Source: Chitinophagales bacterium
GTDB taxonomy: Bacteria > Bacteroidota > Bacteroidia > Chitinophagales > Chitinophagaceae
Assembly: GCA_026931905.1 (NCBI GenBank)
Contig: JAIXLB010000020.1
Location: 1-64,000, forward strand
Reading direction: 5' to 3'
Length of the DNA: 64,000 bases
Each line of letters starts with the position of its first letter. The stretch's first letter is position 1. Of the stretch, positions 1 to 9,522 are shown piece by piece. The notes under the pieces are model-generated. The model was given only the letters and a program-made list of their open reading frames with translations, made no database searches and was not told the DNA's origin. The position numbers and the translations under genes are program-made.

Positions 1-824
1 GGCAAAGCATAAGCAATAGCAGCAGGAATTAAAACAAAAGCATTGGACATATTGGGCAGCTTAAAAATTCTTCTAATCATACCCATAACTGAAATGTCTT
101 GCATGTAATTTAGATTAACGGCAATATTTTTTTCATTTTTTGTAGTTAATGCTATAAACCAATCTTTATAGGATTGTATTATAAACGATGGACTGCTAAT
201 AAGCATAGGCAAGCAGAACAATACAATTAACCAAAAAATAAAACTCAACACAAATTTTATTTTGTGTTTACTAAATAAAAAAAATGCAATACCTACAATG
301 CCATATAGCTTAACCATAAAGCCTAATGCAATAAATAATGTAGCCCAAAAATCCTTTTCTTTTTGAACCAAAACATAAGACAGGACAATCCAGCTTACTA
401 TCATTGGATTGATTTGAACATTATGAATAGAAGTTTCTAATTCTATTGCACTAAGCAACAAAATCAACATCTTTTTTTTATAAGAAATGGGTAGTTGATT
501 TACTGCATAAAAAAGTATCCATGCATTGAACATACACCACACAAAGCAACCAATAGTATCTGGTAAAACCGAAAAAGGAGCAATAATGATACTAAAAATT
601 GGTCCATATAAATAATCAAAAAGATGAGCAGGTTCCCCTACATATAAGTTTTGGAGTTGTTGTGCATGCGTAAAAACATTTTTATAAATAAGGTAGTTAT
701 TGTAACTATCAGGACCTCTGGAAATTTCTGCAATAGCTGCTGCTGCAGCAAGTAAAAACCAAACTGCAATTGGATAATTTGTTTTAATTTTATTCAATAA
801 GGGTTGGGTATTGATAGTGTTCAT
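1..824 (-). CDS. Glycosyltransferase family 87 (DUF2029)-like membrane protein, 3' end cut by window edge
   Basis: An open frame on the minus strand starts with ATG at 824 and runs off the window, leaving about 274 codons. The translation is a polytopic membrane protein with several hydrophobic segments. A short N-terminal helix is followed by a loop holding PDSYNNY, LYGPIFS and NPMIVSW. This layout and these loop motifs are typical of DUF2029/GT87 polyprenol-phosphate-dependent mannosyltransferase-like proteins, which add a sugar on the periplasmic side of the inner membrane. The GT2 gene at 972 diverges from it, 147 bases away, so the two may act in one glycan pathway. Family membership is fairly clear by pattern; the acceptor is unknown and the C-terminus is missing. 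Confidence 0.7.
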   Translation of the reverse strand, partial: MNTINTQPLLNKIKTNYPIAVWFLLAAAAAIAEISRGPDSYNNYLIYKNVFTHAQQLQNLYVGEPAHLFDYLYGPIFSIIIAPFSVLPDTIGCFVWCMFNAWILFYAVNQLPISYKKKMLILLLSAIELETSIHNVQINPMIVSWIVLSYVLVQKEKDFWATLFIALGFMVKLYGIVGIAFFLFSKHKIKFVLSFIFWLIVLFCLPMLISSPSFIIQSYKDWFIALTTKNEKNIAVNLNYMQDISVMGMIRRIFKLPNMSNAFVLIPAAIAYAL

Positions 825-971
825 AATTAAGAAGCAGTTTTTCAATTATTCATTTAAAGAAAGTATATCAAAAACTTTTGTATTGTATGTAAAGATAAAT
901 AAATCAAAAAAAGAATTTTGTTTACACATGGGTTTGCTTATTAAAGTGTACATTGCTATTTTTATATTCTT

Positions 972-1856
972 ATGAATCAAGTGAAAATTTCCGGATTTAC
1001 TATTATTAAAAATGCAGTTATTAATAATTATCCTATTGTAGAAGCGATACAATCTGTACTACCCGTTGTAGATGAAATGATTGTTTTAATTGGTGATTGT
1101 GAAGATGAAACAGAAAAAAAAATTCAATCTATCAATAACCCTAAAATAAAAATTCATCATTCGGTTTGGAATAAAAATTTAAAAACAGGAGGAGTAGTTT
1201 TAGCAGATGAAACCAACAAAGCCTTTCAATTAATTAATCCAGAAAGCACTTGGGCTTTTTATATTCAAGGCGATGAGGTTATACATGAAAATGGTTATGA
1301 AAATATTTTACAAGCTTGCGAAAAATATAAAGATGATAAAAAAGTAGAAGGCTTATTGTTTAAGTATATTCATTTTTATGGCACCTATGATTATGTTGGT
1401 GATAGCAGAAAATGGTATAATAGAGAAATAAGAATTATAAGAAACGATAAAAATATTTTATCTTATAAAGATGCACAAGGGTTTAGATACTTAGGAAAAA
1501 GAAAGTTGAACGTAAAATTAATTGATGCTTATGTACATCATTATGGCTGGGTAAAAAGCCCTGAACAAATGATGAAAAAATTACAAGAGCAAGATAAATA
1601 TTGGGCTACTGTAAAAAAAGGTAAAGACAAATCTGCAAGCAATAGCTACGATTTTGAAGACAACTACGATTCGCTACAACGCTTTACAGGCACACATCCT
1701 TTGGTTATACAAAAAAGGATACATGAAATAAATTGGCATATAGAATTGGATACTTCTAAAAAAGTGATGAATTTAAAAAAACGATTCATGTATAAATTAG
1801 AACAACTTACAGGAAAAAGATTTTTTGATTTTAAGAACTATAAAATTTTAAAATAA
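972..1856 (+). CDS. Glycosyltransferase family 2-like protein
   Basis: This 294-residue soluble protein opens with a GT-A-type nucleotide-binding strand (ISGFTIIKNA, then a long helix and EMIVLIGD). An acidic motif, QGDEV, near residue 99 sits where GT2 enzymes carry the metal-binding DxD. A basic C-terminal third follows, with YVHHYGW. These features fit the Bacteroidota GT2 proteins that transfer a sugar from a nucleotide donor at the cytoplasmic membrane. There is no signal peptide or membrane segment. It diverges from the GT87-like gene, suggesting surface polysaccharide or glycolipid assembly. Donor and acceptor cannot be told from sequence. Its stop is 29 bases from the convergent T9SS gene and no clear terminator lies between. 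Confidence 0.7.
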   Translation: MNQVKISGFTIIKNAVINNYPIVEAIQSVLPVVDEMIVLIGDCEDETEKKIQSINNPKIKIHHSVWNKNLKTGGVVLADETNKAFQLINPESTWAFYIQGDEVIHENGYENILQACEKYKDDKKVEGLLFKYIHFYGTYDYVGDSRKWYNREIRIIRNDKNILSYKDAQGFRYLGKRKLNVKLIDAYVHHYGWVKSPEQMMKKLQEQDKYWATVKKGKDKSASNSYDFEDNYDSLQRFTGTHPLVIQKRIHEINWHIELDTSKKVMNLKKRFMYKLEQLTGKRFFDFKNYKILK

Positions 1857-1885
1857 ACTTTAAAATGTATTAAGTTACTTTTCCT

Positions 1886-4800
1886 TTACCTTATTATAGC
1901 TACCCAACCTTGTTTTCTTGGAAAGCCACTACCAATATCAATAACATAATAATATACCCCAGTAGGTGCAGGTTTGCCATTATAAGTACCATCCCATGGC
2001 ACATAATTAAAGCCACTGCCAGAATATACTACTTGTCCATTTCTGTTAAATACTTGTACTCTTGATGTAGGAAAAGAATACAAAAAAGGAACCTCCCATT
2101 TATCGTTTATGCCATCGCCATTGGGTGAAAAGGCATTGGGTATATCCATTGAAGTATTATTGATTTTTATCAAAATAGTATCGTAAGCTACACAACCATC
2201 TACAGAAGTAACTTTTAAATAATAATGCACATCTGTAGAATCTGGTGGAGAAGCTTTTGTAGTAAATAAATTTGGAGTAGTTAAATAAGTAGGAGGCGAC
2301 CATTGATAGCTTTTATTATCAGGGCTTTGCGATGCTGTAAGAGTTACTGAACTTCCTACATACATTAGCAAATCATTTCCTGCATAAGCAATAGCTGCTT
2401 TTTTAGCCTTTACAATTACCGTATCTTTTCCTACACAACCATTTAAAGTATTTGTTATAAAATAAGTTCCTGGTGTATTTGCATTTATACTGCTTGTTGT
2501 AGCCCCTGTACTCCACAAATAAGTTGCACCAGGGTAAACTAAAGATTTTAATAATACACTTTCATAAGAACATATTGCAGTATCTGCACCAACATTAGGA
2601 TAAGGTACAGGCTTTATTGTTACCACAATGGTATCTTTTGCAATACATCCATTTAATGTATTGGTTACATTATAAGTGCCACTGCTGATTACATTTATTG
2701 TACTTGTAGTAGCTCCTGTGCTCCACAAATATGTAGTAGCACCAGGGTAAGTTGCATTTAATATTAATGGCGATGCACCACATAAAGTAGTATCAGTTCC
2801 TAAGCTTGGTATAGGCAAATCAGATTTTGTAACAACGATGGTGTCTTTTGCAATACATCCATTTAATGTATTGGTTATAATATAAGATCCTGGAGTATTT
2901 ACAGTAATACTATTTGTTGTTGCTCCTGTATTCCATAAATAAGTTGCTCCTGTATAGGTTGAAGCATTTATGGTTACACTTGCATTAGAACAAATAGCAG
3001 TATCTGCACCTATATTAGGATAGGGAACAGGTTTCATTGTTACCACAATGGTATCATTTGACACACAACCATTCAATGTATTTGTTACAGTGTAAGTACC
3101 ACTGCTGTTTACATTTATTGTACTTGTAGTAGCTCCTGTGCTCCACAAATATGTAGTAGCACCAGGGTAAGTTGCATTTAAGGATAATGGAGCTGCACCA
3201 CATAAGGTAGTATCAGTTCCTAAGTTTGGAATAGGCAAATCAGATTTTGTAACAACGATAGTGTCTTTTGCTTCGCAAGAGCCCAAAGTACTTATAATTG
3301 AATAAGTGCCAGCATTATTAACGTTTATACTATTTGTTGTTGCTCCTGTATTCCATAAATAAGTGGCTCCTGGATAGGTTGTAGCATTAATTGTAACACT
3401 TGTATTAGCACAAAATGCAGTGTCAGTACCTAAGTTTGGTTCTGGAAAATCTACTTTAGTTACAGTAACAGTATCTGTTGCAAAACATCCATTTGCCATA
3501 GTATATTTTACCCAAAACTGCCCACTATTATTTACTATTTTAAAAGTATCTGTTGAATTATCATTCCACAATAAATTACCACCTGCAGGGCTTTTTATTA
3601 CATTTAAAAGAACGCTATCGCCTGTACAAAAACTTGTATCATTGCCTATAAATAAATCAGGATCTCCTTTGGCTACTTTAAAAGTATCTACATTGTAACA
3701 GTTGGTTAAAAAGTTATTAACGGCAATATAAGTTCCAGATTGGTTTACAGTAATTGATTGTGTGTTGTTATTGGGAGGAGGAATATTCCAAATATAATTG
3801 TTAGCAGGTGCAGAACTTTCAGTATGAGCAGTTAAGGTAATTGGAGTAACAGAACAAACAACTGTGTCTGTTGAATAACGAAATGCAATAGAGTCTTTAA
3901 TAAAAACTGTTGTTTTATAAACAAGGTCAGAGCAAGAAGGTCCTACTTCAATTACAACAGAGTCTAATGGTTCAATTACATTATCTACTAAAGGTTCAAT
4001 TTCTACTTCATAGTCCTTTTGCCCTTGCGTAAAAGTAATACTTGTGGGGGCTTTAGAAGCAGTATAATCTACTCCTCTTGTAGCAGAACCTTTGTATGTT
4101 ATAGCCAATGTTTTGCCAGTGGGTCCTGCAGGTTTTTCTAATTCAATTTTTACTTTTACATTTTTACATCCTTCAATTGCTACATTATTATTTCCTTGAT
4201 AATCTGTAAAGCCTCCTGTTTTTGTAAGAGCTATAGAATCCGATCTAAAACTATTGGCTTCAATAAATACACCACTATCAAATACGCCATCAGTAATATC
4301 TTCAACACCAATTTTAATAGTATTGGGTTGGCAAGGAACAACTTTGGCACGAGCAGTTAAAACCGTAGTCATGCCATCATAAATAATATATTGATTGGTG
4401 GAGTTATTCCTGTAATACTGGGTAAAGGGAGATCCTGTTCCTTGAGAAGTACAGTTGGATAAACTGCCATTTGCACCAGCACCAGGGTTTACTGTATTTA
4501 TTTTAACAGGAATGGTAGTGCCAGGAACTAAGGCAATATTTTTAAAAACATTGGGAGGAAAAACAGGTAAGGGGCTTTTTAATAAAAAACCAAATACATC
4601 ATTAAAGCTAGAACAAGCATATTCAGGATATTCTTCTGAAGCAAAAACATAATTCACAACAATAGAGTCTCCTATTGGTATAAAAGTAAATTGTAAAAAA
4701 CACGCATCATTGCCAGTGCCACCACTTGCTAAAAAGTCAAAGTCGGGATCGCCAGCACCAAACGAAGCATCATTTTGAGAAGAAGCAGGAGCCATTACAT

Positions 4801-5035
4801 TGGTTGCTTTACCAGAGGTTAATAACACGCCACTATTTATTCCTAATGTACCTGTATTATCTGTAAAAAAACCAGCAGAGGTAGTAGAACCTGTGAAAGA
4901 AGCACTCACAATTCTTATACCTGGACCTACAATTTTTTGTGCCAACTGCATAGCATTATTATTAGCAGTTACTGTAAATTGTGCCTGCAACTGAAAGGAT
5001 ATAAAAAAAAGAATTACCGAAAATAAATTTTTCAC
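1886..5035 (-). CDS. Large T9SS-secreted protein: choice-of-anchor L domain, Ig/PKD-like repeats, gliding-type C-terminal domain
   Basis: 1049 residues. The start is GTG at 5035; no in-frame ATG precedes the signal peptide (MKNLFSVILFFISFQLQAQ). Residues about 25-260 resemble the choice-of-anchor L domain (FASEEYPEYACSSFNDVFGF). A Calx-beta-like segment (RGVDYTA) follows. From about residue 385 to 960 there are eight Ig/PKD-like modules, each with two cysteines. Five of them, from residue 534, keep an exact 70-residue period with motifs YLWSTGATT and DTIVVT. Residues 963-1049 form a CHU_C / gliding-motility-associated C-terminal domain (FSPNGDGINDKWEV) used for T9SS export. The protein is probably a cell-surface or secreted adhesin; ligand unknown. 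No neighbour on this strand shares an operon with it. Confidence 0.85.
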   Translation of the reverse strand: MKNLFSVILFFISFQLQAQFTVTANNNAMQLAQKIVGPGIRIVSASFTGSTTSAGFFTDNTGTLGINSGVLLTSGKATNVMAPASSQNDASFGAGDPDFDFLASGGTGNDACFLQFTFIPIGDSIVVNYVFASEEYPEYACSSFNDVFGFLLKSPLPVFPPNVFKNIALVPGTTIPVKINTVNPGAGANGSLSNCTSQGTGSPFTQYYRNNSTNQYIIYDGMTTVLTARAKVVPCQPNTIKIGVEDITDGVFDSGVFIEANSFRSDSIALTKTGGFTDYQGNNNVAIEGCKNVKVKIELEKPAGPTGKTLAITYKGSATRGVDYTASKAPTSITFTQGQKDYEVEIEPLVDNVIEPLDSVVIEVGPSCSDLVYKTTVFIKDSIAFRYSTDTVVCSVTPITLTAHTESSAPANNYIWNIPPPNNNTQSITVNQSGTYIAVNNFLTNCYNVDTFKVAKGDPDLFIGNDTSFCTGDSVLLNVIKSPAGGNLLWNDNSTDTFKIVNNSGQFWVKYTMANGCFATDTVTVTKVDFPEPNLGTDTAFCANTSVTINATTYPGATYLWNTGATTNSINVNNAGTYSIISTLGSCEAKDTIVVTKSDLPIPNLGTDTTLCGAAPLSLNATYPGATTYLWSTGATTSTINVNSSGTYTVTNTLNGCVSNDTIVVTMKPVPYPNIGADTAICSNASVTINASTYTGATYLWNTGATTNSITVNTPGSYIITNTLNGCIAKDTIVVTKSDLPIPSLGTDTTLCGASPLILNATYPGATTYLWSTGATTSTINVISSGTYNVTNTLNGCIAKDTIVVTIKPVPYPNVGADTAICSYESVLLKSLVYPGATYLWSTGATTSSINANTPGTYFITNTLNGCVGKDTVIVKAKKAAIAYAGNDLLMYVGSSVTLTASQSPDNKSYQWSPPTYLTTPNLFTTKASPPDSTDVHYYLKVTSVDGCVAYDTILIKINNTSMDIPNAFSPNGDGINDKWEVPFLYSFPTSRVQVFNRNGQVVYSGSGFNYVPWDGTYNGKPAPTGVYYYVIDIGSGFPRKQGWVAIIR
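2387..3436 (-). repeat. Five in-frame 210-bp tandem repeats inside the T9SS protein gene
   Basis: Five consecutive 210-bp units encode 70-residue Ig/PKD-like modules, with starts at 3436, 3226, 3016, 2806 and 2596 on the minus strand. Units alternate between two types: AFCA/AICS-type and TLCG-type. The two TLCG units are nearly identical over long stretches of DNA; the same bases recur near 2700-2760 and 3120-3180, exactly 420 bp apart. This points to recent duplication of a two-module block. Confidence 0.85.
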
Positions 5036-5166
5036 TGCATTTGATAATTGGTTAAGAATAAAAAGACCCGTACAAAATAACAGTTTTTTCTATTTGATAT
5101 AGAGAAATTGTTATAAACTAAACACCCACAATGATACTATTATCATAGCTTTTGTTGCTTTACCTA

Positions 5167-5195
5167 TTGCAATAACATACATTTTACTAATTTTG
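5167..5195 (+). promoter_or_regulatory. Bacteroidota-type promoter for uppS-bamA operon
   Basis: TAATTTTG at 5188-5195 matches the Bacteroidota -7 consensus TAnnTTTG exactly. TTG at 5167-5169 lies 18 bases upstream, as expected for the -33 element. The predicted transcript would start near 5203, only about 10-15 bases before the uppS start codon. Confidence 0.6.
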
Positions 5196-5217
5196 CACCC
5201 TTATAAAAAACGTGAAT

Positions 5218-5988
5218 ATGCAAGAGTTGCTTGAAAAAGTAAACAAAAACCGTTTACCCAAACATATTGCTATTATTATGGATGGCAATGGACGTTGGGC
5301 AGAAGAAAGAGGCGAAGACAGATTGTTTGGGCATTTTCATGGGGTAGAAAGTGTAAGAAATATTGTAGAAGGCTGTGCAGAATTGGGTATTCAATATCTT
5401 ACATTATACGCTTTTAGTACAGAAAACTGGGATAGACCTCAACAAGAAGTAGATGGCTTAATGACTTTATTGGTAGAAACGATAAGAAAAGAAGTACCCG
5501 TTTTAAACAAAAACAATATTAAACTTCATGTAATTGGCGATATAGATATGTTGCCTGAATTAGCTAAAGCAGAATTAAAAGAAGCTATAGCAATGACAGC
5601 TAATAACACAGGCTTAAATCTTATAATGGCATTGAGTTATAGCTCAAGATGGGAAATAATAAATGCAGTAAAAAACATTGGATTAGATATTAAAGCTGGA
5701 AAAATTGATGCAAACAATATTACCCAACAAACATTTGAACAATATTTGGCAACCAAAAATTTTCCAGACCCCGAATTATTAATAAGAACAAGTGGTGAAT
5801 ATAGAATCAGTAATTTTTTATTATACCAAATAGCCTATGCCGAACTGCATTTTACCAACACCTGCTGGCCCGATTTTAAAAAAGAAAGTTTATACGAAGC
5901 ATTAATAGATTATCAAAATAGAGAAAGAAGGTTTGGAAAAACAGGTAAACAAATTCAGGAAGAAACAACCACAAAAATCAGCCAATAA
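5218..5988 (+). CDS. uppS: Isoprenyl transferase (undecaprenyl diphosphate synthase)
   Basis: This enzyme adds isopentenyl units in cis to farnesyl diphosphate, making the C55 lipid carrier for peptidoglycan and surface glycans. The catalytic aspartate motif IIMDGNGRWA is at residues 19-28. The C-terminal signature LLIRTSGEYRISNFLLYQ carries the family's substrate-binding Arg and Ser residues, with Tyr in place of the common Trp. Length (256 residues) is normal. I chose ATG at 5218; an in-frame GTG six bases upstream (5212) would add two residues. There is no Shine-Dalgarno sequence. It is first in the block with bamA, two ompH genes and murI, an order conserved in Bacteroidota. Identification is very secure. 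Confidence 0.95.
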   Translation: MQELLEKVNKNRLPKHIAIIMDGNGRWAEERGEDRLFGHFHGVESVRNIVEGCAELGIQYLTLYAFSTENWDRPQQEVDGLMTLLVETIRKEVPVLNKNNIKLHVIGDIDMLPELAKAELKEAIAMTANNTGLNLIMALSYSSRWEIINAVKNIGLDIKAGKIDANNITQQTFEQYLATKNFPDPELLIRTSGEYRISNFLLYQIAYAELHFTNTCWPDFKKESLYEALIDYQNRERRFGKTGKQIQEETTTKISQ

Positions 5989-6175
5989 TTTTTTTTTAAC
6001 GCCAACTCATATAAAAAACAGAGGGTTATTTTTACAAAACCAAAACTTTTTTTAAAAATAGCTTCTTATTTAACAAACACTTTTAACAAATCCCTTTAAT
6101 TTGCCCCACTAAATTTTTTTCAGCAATTACCCGTATTTGCAACAGGTATGAAGCAAATACTTTTAAGTTACATCT

Positions 6176-8932
6176 ATGCACAAATGCACATTGACTAAAC
6201 TTTTATTTCTTTTTATTATATCTGTTTTTTGTACAGTTAATTTAGCTGCTCAAGAAGCAGAAAAAGATACAACCATTACTTCTATTGATGTAGATTTATT
6301 AAACCTATTCAACCAAAAGAAAGCACAGAAGTATAAAGTAGCTGGTATCACTGTTACAGGAAATAAATACTTTGACGAAACGCTTTTAATTTCTATTGCT
6401 AATATTAATGTTGGCGACGAAATATTAATACCCGGCGGGGATAATTTTTCTAAAGCAATACAAAAGCTATGGGGTCAAAATTATTTTAGCGATGTAGCCA
6501 TTTATGTAACCAAACTACAAGAAAAAAATATTTGGCTCGAAATAAATGTTACCGAAAGACCACGCCTTGCTCGTTTTGATTTTATAGGAGTAAAGAAAGG
6601 CGATAAAGAAGAGCTTACTGGAAAAACAGGATTAGTGCCCAATCGTATTGTTACAGAAAACATGAAACGCAATGCCGAAGACGCCATTAAAAAATTTTAT
6701 GCCGAAAAATCTTTTAGAAACATAACAGTTACTATTGAGGAAAAAAAAGACTCTCTTTTAAACGATGCCATTGAACTATTTTTTTATATAGATAAAGGCA
6801 ATAAAGTTCGTGTAAACAATATAGATTTTGCAGGCACAACCTTAGATGCTCTTAAACTTAAAAAGCAACTAAAAGATACCAAAGAAAAAAGTAGATTTTC
6901 TTTTAAAAAACCCGACGATAAAAGTTATTTTACTGGCGTAAACACTTACTCTTTCAACGATTATTTAAAAGAAAAAGGATTTTTAACTTTCAGCAAAACC
7001 AAAAAAGTATTAGACCCATACATAAGATTAAAATTCTTTTCTTCTGCAAAATTTAATGAAAAAAAGTTTGATGAAGATGTAGAAAAATTAGTAGAATACT
7101 ACAACTCTCAAGGGTATAGAGATGCTATAATTAATAAAGAAGATGTAAAAATTATGCCTAATAAAAGGGGCGATTTAAACATTAGTATTAAAGTAAATGA
7201 AGGCAAAAAATACTATTTTGGAAATATAGCATGGCAAGGAAATACAAAATATTCCGACTCTATTTTAACAGCAATCTTAGGCATCAACAAAGGCGATGTG
7301 TATAATGTAGAAACATTAAATAAAGGATTAGGAAAGCAAATGTCGCCAGATGGAGGCAACGACATTAGTGCATTGTATATGGATGATGGCTATTTATTTT
7401 TTAGAACAGATCCTATTGAAACTGCTGTGTACAACGATACGATAGATTTTTTAATTCGTGTAATAGAAGGACCAGAGGCAACCATTAAAGATGTAAATAT
7501 TAGTGGCAACGAAAGAACAAAAGAATATGTAATAAGAAGAGAAATAAGAACCATACCAGGAGAGAAATTTAGAAGAAGCGATTTAATTCGTTCTCAACGT
7601 GAAATAGCACAGCTAAACTTTTTTAACCAAGAAAAAATTGGCATCAATCCTCGTCCAAATCCTGATGATGGTACGGTAGATATTGATTATTCGGTAGAAG
7701 AAAAAAGTAGCGACCAATTAGAACTTAGTGCGGGATGGGGTGGGGGAATTGGATTAACGGGAACCGTTGGTGTTAGCTTTAATAATTTTTCTTTAAAAAA
7801 TATTTTTAAGAAAAGTGCTTGGTCTCCTTTACCAATGGGTGATGGACAAAAACTAAGCCTTCGTGTACAAAGCAATGGAAGAGCATTTAGATCGTACAAC
7901 TTTTCATTTACTGAACCTTGGCTTGGTGGTAAAAAAAGAAATGCTTTAACCGTTTCATTATTTGATACAAAATTTGCCAATGCTTATGACCCACTTACAG
8001 GTACTTATACAAGCACAGCAGCCAATAGCTCTTATATAAAAACTTCTGGCTTATCTGTAAGTTTAGCAAAACAATTAAAATGGCCCGATGATTATTTTTC
8101 ATTAAGTATTGGTTTAAGCTATTCTCGCTATACACTTAAAAATTATTATATAGATCAAGTTAATTTACCTGGTTTTAATAATGGTAGCTCAAACAACCTA
8201 AGCTTAAAAATTGCACTAATGCGTTCTTCGGTTGATAATCCTTTGTTTCCAAGACAAGGCTCTAGCTTTATGGCAAGTTTACAAATTACTCCCCCCTATT
8301 CATTGTTCAATCAGTCTATTGTTACATCAAACAACCCTTATCAATGGGTAGAGTATCATAAATGGCGTTTCAATTCAGAATGGTATGTACCCTTAACAAG
8401 AGCAGCAGGTCCAGAAAAAAACAAACAATTAGTTTTAAAAGCAGCAGCTAAATTTGGATTCATTGGTAAGTTTAATGATAAATTAAGAGTATCGCCATTC
8501 GAACGTTTTCAATTGGGCGATGCAGGCTTAACCAATCAGTTTGCATTATTGGGTTATGATATTATTGCACAAAGAGGTTATCCTGTTTATCAAACATCAA
8601 ATCCTAAAGTAAATCCAGACCAACAAGGTGCTACAGAATATTTCACAATATTTAATAAATATGTTTTAGAATTGCGTTATCCATTAAGTTTAAACCCAAG
8701 CAGCACCATTTATGCTTTAGGATTTTTTGAAGCAGCCAATGGTTGGTTTAGTATGAAAGAATACAATCCATTTCAATTAAGACGTTCGGTAGGGTTAGGA
8801 ATGAGATTTTATTTACCCATGTTTGGTTTATTAGGATTTGATTATGGCATAGGATTGGATAGAATAACTCCAAATGGAAAATTAAAAGATGCTGCAAGGT
8901 TTACCTTTATGTTGGGTTTTGAACCAGAATAG
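6176..8932 (+). CDS. bamA: Outer membrane protein assembly factor BamA (Omp85 family)
   Basis: 918 residues with a signal peptide ending near AAQ at residue 25. It inserts beta-barrel proteins into the outer membrane. The N-terminal half is a string of POTRA domains (for example KVAGITVTGNKYFDETLL and NISGNERTKEYVIRREI). The C-terminal half, from about residue 515, is the 16-stranded barrel, beginning near LELSAGWGGGIGLTG and ending in the aromatic final strand FTFMLGF. Tyr, Phe and Asn enrichment in the barrel is as expected. The 187-base gap after uppS has a TTTAATTTGCCCC stretch that could be a second, weaker promoter. The two Skp-like chaperone genes directly follow, matching its function. 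Confidence 0.95.
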   Translation: MHKCTLTKLLFLFIISVFCTVNLAAQEAEKDTTITSIDVDLLNLFNQKKAQKYKVAGITVTGNKYFDETLLISIANINVGDEILIPGGDNFSKAIQKLWGQNYFSDVAIYVTKLQEKNIWLEINVTERPRLARFDFIGVKKGDKEELTGKTGLVPNRIVTENMKRNAEDAIKKFYAEKSFRNITVTIEEKKDSLLNDAIELFFYIDKGNKVRVNNIDFAGTTLDALKLKKQLKDTKEKSRFSFKKPDDKSYFTGVNTYSFNDYLKEKGFLTFSKTKKVLDPYIRLKFFSSAKFNEKKFDEDVEKLVEYYNSQGYRDAIINKEDVKIMPNKRGDLNISIKVNEGKKYYFGNIAWQGNTKYSDSILTAILGINKGDVYNVETLNKGLGKQMSPDGGNDISALYMDDGYLFFRTDPIETAVYNDTIDFLIRVIEGPEATIKDVNISGNERTKEYVIRREIRTIPGEKFRRSDLIRSQREIAQLNFFNQEKIGINPRPNPDDGTVDIDYSVEEKSSDQLELSAGWGGGIGLTGTVGVSFNNFSLKNIFKKSAWSPLPMGDGQKLSLRVQSNGRAFRSYNFSFTEPWLGGKKRNALTVSLFDTKFANAYDPLTGTYTSTAANSSYIKTSGLSVSLAKQLKWPDDYFSLSIGLSYSRYTLKNYYIDQVNLPGFNNGSSNNLSLKIALMRSSVDNPLFPRQGSSFMASLQITPPYSLFNQSIVTSNNPYQWVEYHKWRFNSEWYVPLTRAAGPEKNKQLVLKAAAKFGFIGKFNDKLRVSPFERFQLGDAGLTNQFALLGYDIIAQRGYPVYQTSNPKVNPDQQGATEYFTIFNKYVLELRYPLSLNPSSTIYALGFFEAANGWFSMKEYNPFQLRRSVGLGMRFYLPMFGLLGFDYGIGLDRITPNGKLKDAARFTFMLGFEPE

Positions 8933-8966
8933 CATCTAATATTTCAAATACACAAAACAATTCTAT

Positions 8967-9479
8967 ATGAAAAAATTATTACTAATAGTTGTAACGGTGC
9001 TTGCTTTTGCAACTATTTCAAATGCACAACGCTATGCTGTTATTGATACTAAATATATTTTAGATAAAATACCAGAATACAAAACTGCCGACCAAAAACT
9101 ACAAGCTATTGCTGAACAATGGCAAAAAGAAATTGACAACAAACAGGCTGCATTGGATAAAATGTATAAAGATTACGAAGCAGAACAATTTATGTTGAGC
9201 GATGAATTGAAAAAGAAAAGAGAAGACGAAATTTATAACAAAGAAAAAGAAGTAAGAGAATTACAAAAAAAACGCTTTGGCTACGAAGGCGATTTATTTA
9301 AAGAACGTCAAAAATTAGTAAAACCCATACAGGATAGGGTTTATACAGCAGTGCAAAAAATTGCAGTAAACAGAGGATACGATTTTATATTAGATAAAAG
9401 TGAAGGAATTACTGTTATATTTGCCGACCCTAAAATTGACAAAAGCGATGATGTACTAAGAGAATTGGGAATAAAGTAA
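8967..9479 (+). CDS. OmpH/Skp-family periplasmic chaperone (first copy)
   Basis: 170 residues with signal peptide MKKLLLIVVTVLAFATISNAQ. The mature protein opens with the OmpH-type strand YAVIDTKYILDKIPEY. A long charged coiled-coil region (about residues 45-125) forms the tentacles that hold unfolded outer-membrane proteins. The C-terminal strand is YDFILDKSEGITVIFAD. It lies 34 bases after bamA, so it is co-transcribed and would deliver barrels to BamA. Skp proteins work as trimers in the periplasm. Family assignment is secure. Whether this copy or the next is the main Skp cannot be told. Confidence 0.9.
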   Translation: MKKLLLIVVTVLAFATISNAQRYAVIDTKYILDKIPEYKTADQKLQAIAEQWQKEIDNKQAALDKMYKDYEAEQFMLSDELKKKREDEIYNKEKEVRELQKKRFGYEGDLFKERQKLVKPIQDRVYTAVQKIAVNRGYDFILDKSEGITVIFADPKIDKSDDVLRELGIK

Positions 9480-9522
9480 ATTTTTTAAACAATCAATTAA
9501 AACAAAATAAAAATCAAAAGGA

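Noticed and set aside
2387-3436. Regular repeats as a CRISPR array
   Set aside because: They have a 210-bp period, stay in frame, and code for Ig/PKD-like modules; no short repeat-spacer structure.
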